Positions 58,830 to 64,000 of a DNA stretch of 64,000 bases are shown piece by piece. A program made the position numbers and the translations under genes. Origin of the DNA: Tubulanus polymorphus (taxonomy: Eukaryota > Nemertea > Palaeonemertea > Tubulaniformes > Tubulanidae); NCBI RefSeq assembly GCF_964204645.1, contig NC_134034.1, positions 10,411,414 to 10,475,413 of the forward strand, read 5' to 3'. Each line of letters opens with the position of its first letter. The stretch's first letter is position 1. The notes under the pieces are model-generated. The model worked only from the letters and a program-made list of their open reading frames with translations. It was not told the origin of the DNA and made no database searches.

Positions 58830-59850
58830 AAGTCGAGGAGTGTCGAGCGGCGTCTTTCCGCGTCAATTTCGATCGACAACCGCGAAGAAAAGATGAATCA
58901 ACTCAAAAATCATTTAATTATGGAAAAATTTTAATCATTTTTTATTATTTCTACAATTTATCATCGATCCATTTACCACTTATTTTACAGAGATGAAGTA
59001 TCTATTTAAATATGCACTTCGTTATTTCGTTATTTCTTTAATACAAAACACATTCCAAAACAGCAGCAGCAGCAAAAATTGCTATTGACCAAAAATTCTA
59101 TTTCCTCAAATCATCGGCCAGCAAAACTGCGCCGACGGTATCGATCAAGCGGAAGTTACGTATTAAAATCAAGCTAGCTTTCATACAGTGCCACCTAACG
59201 TGTGGAATGTAAACTATGCTATCTCATCTGGGCAAACTTCGGACTTCGTTTGTTAGTCGTCCAAGCTAACATTCGAACGTACTTCGAACCGGGGCCGACA
59301 CTACAAGTAGCCGACATAGAATTTCACCAAAACCAGATTCTGCAATCCTGCACTCGCAAACTCTATGAATCAGCCGACATGTCACAAGATTGATAAAGTG
59401 GAAACTCGTTATAATAACGAACTCGGATACAACGATTCATCGGATACAACAAATATAGAATTCCGTCTCCGAGATAATTTGATCAATTTCATACAGGATA
59501 TAACGAACATATTATCTTGTCCGGTGAAGTTCGCTGTAACGAGGTTTCACTGTAGTTCTGGGCATGTCATTTTAAATACACGAAGTTCGGCGACTCGAGG
59601 ACCGGTTTATTGGAAATAAACGCTTCATTCAACTAAAGTTCACAAGCAGCATCTAAACGTGTTTGTTGTTTCGTAACTAAAAGCTATGATGACAATTTAG
59701 AACAAAAGCCGTCACCATCTCCCAAAACCCACAGGGGGGATTGTCGCATTAGATGCGGCCGAAAATCAAGGGTTTACTTCAGTGTCCTACTAAATACCAT
59801 CTAGATATTGCTTAATATCGTCATAACATGATACCAACAAAACATAATAT
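58830..59850. other. Intergenic DNA, nothing firm
   Basis: Frames of 63 and 84 codons at 59202-59393 and 59365-59619 overlap and show no domain, signal peptide or splice structure. I do not propose them as genes. Confidence 0.45.
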
Positions 59851-59854
59851 CAAG

Positions 59855-59995
59855 GATCAATGAAGTTATTTTGAATTCGAACATATCGACAATAGAATTG
59901 ACCGGCAACCAGTCTAGCCCCGATGTATTGATGACTGACGATGACGTAGTTCACATCGTCTCAAAAATAATTATCAAACAGCGCCGTCAAAATTT
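59855..59995. repeat. Dispersed repeat, copy 2
   Basis: Counterpart of 5020-5165; shares GAATTGACCGGCAACCAGTC and GATGACGTAGTTCACATC with diverged flanks. Confidence 0.6.
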
Positions 59996-61349
59996 ATTGA
60001 TTACATAGAAAATATATGAGTCATCAATTCGTTTAATAATTACAAAAAAAAACGCCAATCATATTCACAATTGTGAGCGATATTTTGAAACGCTACAATA
60101 TTGATGACGTAGTACACAGCGACGAACTCAGAACGAACCGTCAATAACGCATACCCGGTCTCGATGTATATTATAAACATTATTCATTTGAACCGTTTTT
60201 ACGCCTTCAAAATTTCAAATATCTGGTGTTTCACAAGGCAACATTCTGTCTCCCACACATAGCACACTTTCAAAAAATCAAATAGTTATCAGATACATAC
60301 TGCAAGTAATATCCTTGATTTTGGACCCCGACCTTTACGTGACAAGCCCTTGATGCCGAAACCGAAAGATATTTATGAAAAAAAATTTTTTAGTCGATTA
60401 CGCAAGAGCAGCAAAACAAAAACTTAATCGAGCAAAACTTAAAACGTCCATAAATAAGCATTGGTTCATTCTATGTACAGTACACAATCATAAGGTCCAA
60501 CTTGACAATTTTCTTCTTTTAAATAACATTCAATTACACTATATACAAATTTTACATTTCTCCAGTCGAAAATTTAGTACATTTATTGAATGAAAAAAAA
60601 AAACCTCCAACCATCGACATTTAATCTATATTAATAACAATAAACATTATTATTATCATCATCATAATTATCATCGTCAATTTTATGAAATATAAAGCGC
60701 ATTATTCAAACTTATCCATTAAAACAGCACCAATACAGACGAATTTGAAACAAGGAAAATTTACGACGCGAAACATTTCTTACTTAGAAGTAAAACAATT
60801 TATTCTAAGCAAATCATTTTTCAAGAATCGAAATTCTTGAAATACAAATGATGAAGGTTAAATCCGCGTCATCCGGATTATCTGGGATGCTCAATCCGAT
60901 TTCGCATTATCTATCGGTAAAATAGGCTAATCCAGTGATCCAGATTAAATTTGGGTTTTGAATGATCTTTTTTTTCTTAAATCTGAATTTGTATTTCGCG
61001 AAAGACAATGTTAGTTGAATAAACCTTCTACAGTCACTCGACAATACCACCGCCATCAATCTGCAGCTTGTTGACCCCATAGACCCCTTAGCCTGTTGAC
61101 CCTATAGACCCCTCAGCCCGGACTCAATAGAGCCCTCAGATGAATGATATTTCAAAAGTACACTTCACATGTGTTCAGTACTCCACATGAGGCATTTCTA
61201 ATTGAAAATGAACTACAAATACCACTGTACATTAGACATTTTGTCAGCACACTTTCAAAAACTTCAGGGTTGGTGTCGAAGCGGGTTGCAGACTGATGCC
61301 AGTTGAAGCGCGCTGTGGAGAAGGTCGAACGAAGAGACTTGGATTGGAA

Positions 61350-63031
61350 TCACACAACAGAACAATAGCTACATGTTCGTTTACTGCTGTCCGTATGAGT
61401 ACCACCGACCGTCACTCCGTTTCTGCCGTCCGTCTCCCACAAACCTGGCGTCTGAATTATCTGTCAATTGAAACGAGAGTATTTAGTTTATCAGTTTGCT
61501 GAGAATTGCAGTAGACTTTGTCCCTTACTGCGGTAAAGTTGAATCTAGTAAAATTCTCATAAGTTGAGTCACTGTCAAATAATAAGTAAGAGTTTGTGAA
61601 ATACAGTAGATTCTGTCTCTTACTACTGCAGAGTTGGGACTGGTAAAATTCTACCCAGAGTTGGTATCAAATACTGAGTAAGAGTTTGTGAACTACAGTA
61701 GACTCTGTCTCTTACTGCCGCAGAGTTGAGACTGGTAAAATTCTACCCAGAGTTGGTATCAAATACTGAGTAAGAGTTTGTGAAATACAGTAGATTCTGT
61801 CTCTTACTGCCGCAGAGTTGAGACTGGTAAAATTCTACCTCGAGTAGGTGTCAAATACTGAGTAAGAGTTTGTGAACTACAGACCCTGTCTCTTACTGTG
61901 GTAAAGTTGTGGTAAAATTGTGATTGTGAGTTGTGGTAAAATTCTACCCTGAGTTGGTGTCAAATACTGAGTAAAAGTTTGTGAAATACAAAAGACTGTC
62001 TCTTACTGCAGTAAAGTTGAGACTACTCCGAGTAGGTTTCAAATTCTGGATAAAAATCGTACTCACTTTTTCGACAAGTTCCTCAAACGCGCACTGAACG
62101 CCTTCTTTAGTTTTCGCGCTCGCTTCGATAAATAAACATTGGTGTTTTCTGGCGAATTTCAACCCTTCGTCGCGGGATACCTCTCTTTTATCCTGCAACG
62201 AAAACATCATTCCTTCTAACTCGATTTAACATAACATAGAACTCTCTGTTTATAACGAACAGATATTCCAGTGCCCTGAAGATCGTTGTTCTGCCATATA
62301 TAAGGCGCTTTTACGAAACTGAATCTTTGTAAATCGATTTAAGTTTCACGTTTACGGCACGCGGTTTAGTGAATCCGATTTGGTAAATCGACGTGTTTGT
62401 GGAAACGGTTTAGTAAATTAATTTACTAAATCGACTAACTTGCTCGCCGAGCAAGTTAGTGGCGATTTAGTCAGCTAAATCCAACATGGCGTCCTCTTCG
62501 ACCGCGGGCTAAAGACATCTATTGCAGACCATCATCTATCAATAATTCGGTCACAATTGACGCCCATTTTCTTTTGAATCGCGACCTTTAAATCGATAAA
62601 TTGATTCGATTCATTTACGAAAAATAATTCGATTTACTAATCCTTTTGGTTTCCGACATCGAATTGGATTTAGCTAAACCGAATCAGATTCAATTTCGTA
62701 AAAGCGCCTATAGAAATATTAATTATAACGAACAGATTTTCTGGTGCCCTGAAGAAACGTACAGGGTGTAGCCCTGGACCTACCGTCACTTTTTTCAGTA
62801 AAGCTAAATTTGACTCAAAAGCGGAAATGTATCTATTCTAATTTTTACTAGTCTCCAACTGGGACGTAGCCCGTATATTTTTCAATTCGAAGGTGGTCCA
62901 CTTCATACTTACGCTATCTATTTTATTGCCGACTAACATTTTAATGATATCGTGTTTCGTGGAGAATGTTTCTAACTCGCTGAGCCACGCCTCTAATTTC
63001 TGGAACGTCTGTTTACTAGTTACATCATACA
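61350..63031 (-). CDS. RAB18: RAB18 small GTPase, 3' three exons (partial)
   Basis: Ras-superfamily GTPase linked in other animals to ER, lipid droplets and membrane traffic. Exons on the minus strand: 63031-62913, 62192-62067 and 61460-61350, phases 2, 0 and 0. They encode VYDVTSKQTF...MLVGNKIDS, then DKREVSRDEGLKFARKH...FIEASAKTKEGVQCAFEELVEK, then IIQTPGLWE...CSYCSVV-stop. NKID (G4) and EASAK (G5) are intact, and IIQTPGLWE is what I know from vertebrate RAB18. The end CSVV is a CaaX-type prenylation site with a second Cys three residues earlier. G1-G3 (P-loop, switch regions) are missing and must lie beyond 64000. The two introns hold a 92-bp satellite and a MITE. AATAAA (minus) at 60804-60799 is a possible polyadenylation signal. 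Confidence 0.93.
61503..62040 (+). repeat. 92-bp satellite, locus in RAB18 intron
   Basis: About five to six units with GAGTAAGAGTTTGTGAAATA, TCTGTCTCTTACTGC and TTGAGACTGGTAAAATTCTAC. It fills almost the whole intron between the last two exons: 42 bp from the last exon and about 27 bp from the preceding donor. Confidence 0.9.
62303..62709. mobile_element. 407-bp MITE with 23-bp TIRs in RAB18 intron
   Basis: Left AGGCGCTTTTACGAAACTGA ATC and right GATTCAATTTCGTAAAAGCG CCT agree at 22 of 23 positions. The interior also has inverted symmetry (GTTTAGTAAATTAATTTACTAAATC, ACTTGCTCGCCGAGCAAGT). Flanking TA suggests a Tc1/mariner-type target, not proven. No ORF. Confidence 0.8.
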
Positions 63032-63504
63032 CTGAAAAAACAAATAGATTACGCATTATTATTAATATTATATTAATTTAGGCCGAGAATATTATATACT
63101 CAGCCGGAGCAAAATCTAAAATCGAGCAATTCGCTGCTGCTTATGCAAATTACTACATAATTAATTCAGAGTAAATTACATAGCAATTGAATTTGCATAG
63201 GCAGCGGCGGTCGTGGGGGTCTTAAACAAGATTTCCGTTAGAGACCCTCAAAATTTTAAGCGCCACCTGCGGGATGTGAATTTGTATGAAATTTAGCTTA
63301 CAAACAAATGTTTTTCATCCCGATTATAGCCAAAAAGGCTTTATCTGGTTCAGTTTAATCCAGATTTCAATTTCAATGTTTAATTATTATGCCCGAAATC
63401 CAATAGATGTCGCCAGGGTCTTCATTCAATACAACCATGGCAGCTCTTCGGGTAAGGCGGAATTTTTACAAGTGAAAAACCGGCAATTCAAATCTACACC
63501 TTCA

Positions 63505-63945
63505 AAAATCAGCCGCCTCTTATAGAATATCTGCTGCCCCTACCAGAGTGGATGTGAATATTCTATCAATAAGGATATTTGAAATGTATTGAGCTAATGT
63601 AAAAAATAGAGATTCAACCAAAATTAAGCATAGATTGTCTGTATTTTTTGGGGGATTGAAAGACATTTAAGTGAGTCGATGCCAAAAATCAGCCACCCTG
63701 TGTAAGATATTTTCTGCCCCTACCCGAGAATGGATGTCAATATTCTATCAATGCTGATAATTGCTTTGAAATATATCAAGCTAGTGTGAAAAATAGAAGA
63801 TTACACAAAAATTAAGGTTAATTGTCTGTATTTTCTGGGGGAATTGAAAGCCTTGCTATTTCAGCAATGTGAAAAGTAGAAAATAACACCAAAATTAAGC
63901 TTAATTTTCTGTATTTTTGGAAGGGATTGAAAGCCTTGCTTCTTC
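63505..63945. repeat. About 180-bp tandem repeats in RAB18 intron
   Basis: Two diverged copies start AAAAATCAGCC (63507 and 63687) and contain CTGCCCCTACC, ATATTCTATCAAT and TTGTCTGTATTTT plus GGGGGATTGAAAG. A third, partial copy starts near 63866. Confidence 0.75.
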
Positions 63946-64000
63946 AGCAGCCATGATGTCATATACACTTTACAATGAATGCAGCGCCTTTAAAATTCCA

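Overview
The window is eukaryotic genomic DNA, most likely from a bilaterian invertebrate. A spiralian such as a mollusc, annelid, brachiopod or nemertean is my guess, but the sequence alone does not fix the taxon. The grounds are short GT-AG exons in long introns, a tryptophan hydroxylase and a RAB18 gene of animal type, many CpG dinucleotides, and a dense load of tandem satellites, fold-back elements and non-LTR retrotransposon scraps. There are no operons and no prokaryotic signals.

Genes. (1) 2435-9846, plus strand: a complete ten-exon gene for a biopterin-dependent aromatic amino acid hydroxylase, assigned to tryptophan hydroxylase. All exon phases join into a 458-residue protein with the three iron ligands in place. 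(2) 9847-45983: about 36 kb without a convincing gene, filled with satellites, MITE-like elements and two decayed LINE fragments. One LINE is split by an insertion carrying a hammerhead-ribozyme-like motif. (3) 45984-50967, plus strand: a four-exon class A GPCR of 539 residues, distantly prostanoid-receptor-like, with an overlapping upstream ORF. (4) 51.7-56.4 kb: a small tandem family of intronless genes for secreted six-cysteine PAN/apple-like proteins, three intact copies and one broken copy carrying a 103-bp insertion. (5) 61350-63031, minus strand: the last three exons of RAB18; the 5' part lies beyond the window edge.

Repeats. At least four tandem-repeat families recur at distant sites: a 92-bp unit at five places, a 45-bp unit at six, a 47-bp unit at four or five, and a single 60-bp array. 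A MITE family with tRNA-like terminal inverted repeats occurs at three places. Its end has apparently been amplified into a 2-kb satellite at 20.2-22.2 kb. A 704-bp segment at 31.05-32.46 kb is present as two tandem copies that look identical.

The genes do not form one pathway. Serotonin synthesis, an orphan receptor, secreted cysteine-rich proteins and a Rab GTPase are neighbours by position only. The points most worth following are the six-cysteine secreted family, the hammerhead-like insertion, the tRNA-like-TIR elements and their derived satellite, and the valine at the substrate-pocket position of the hydroxylase.
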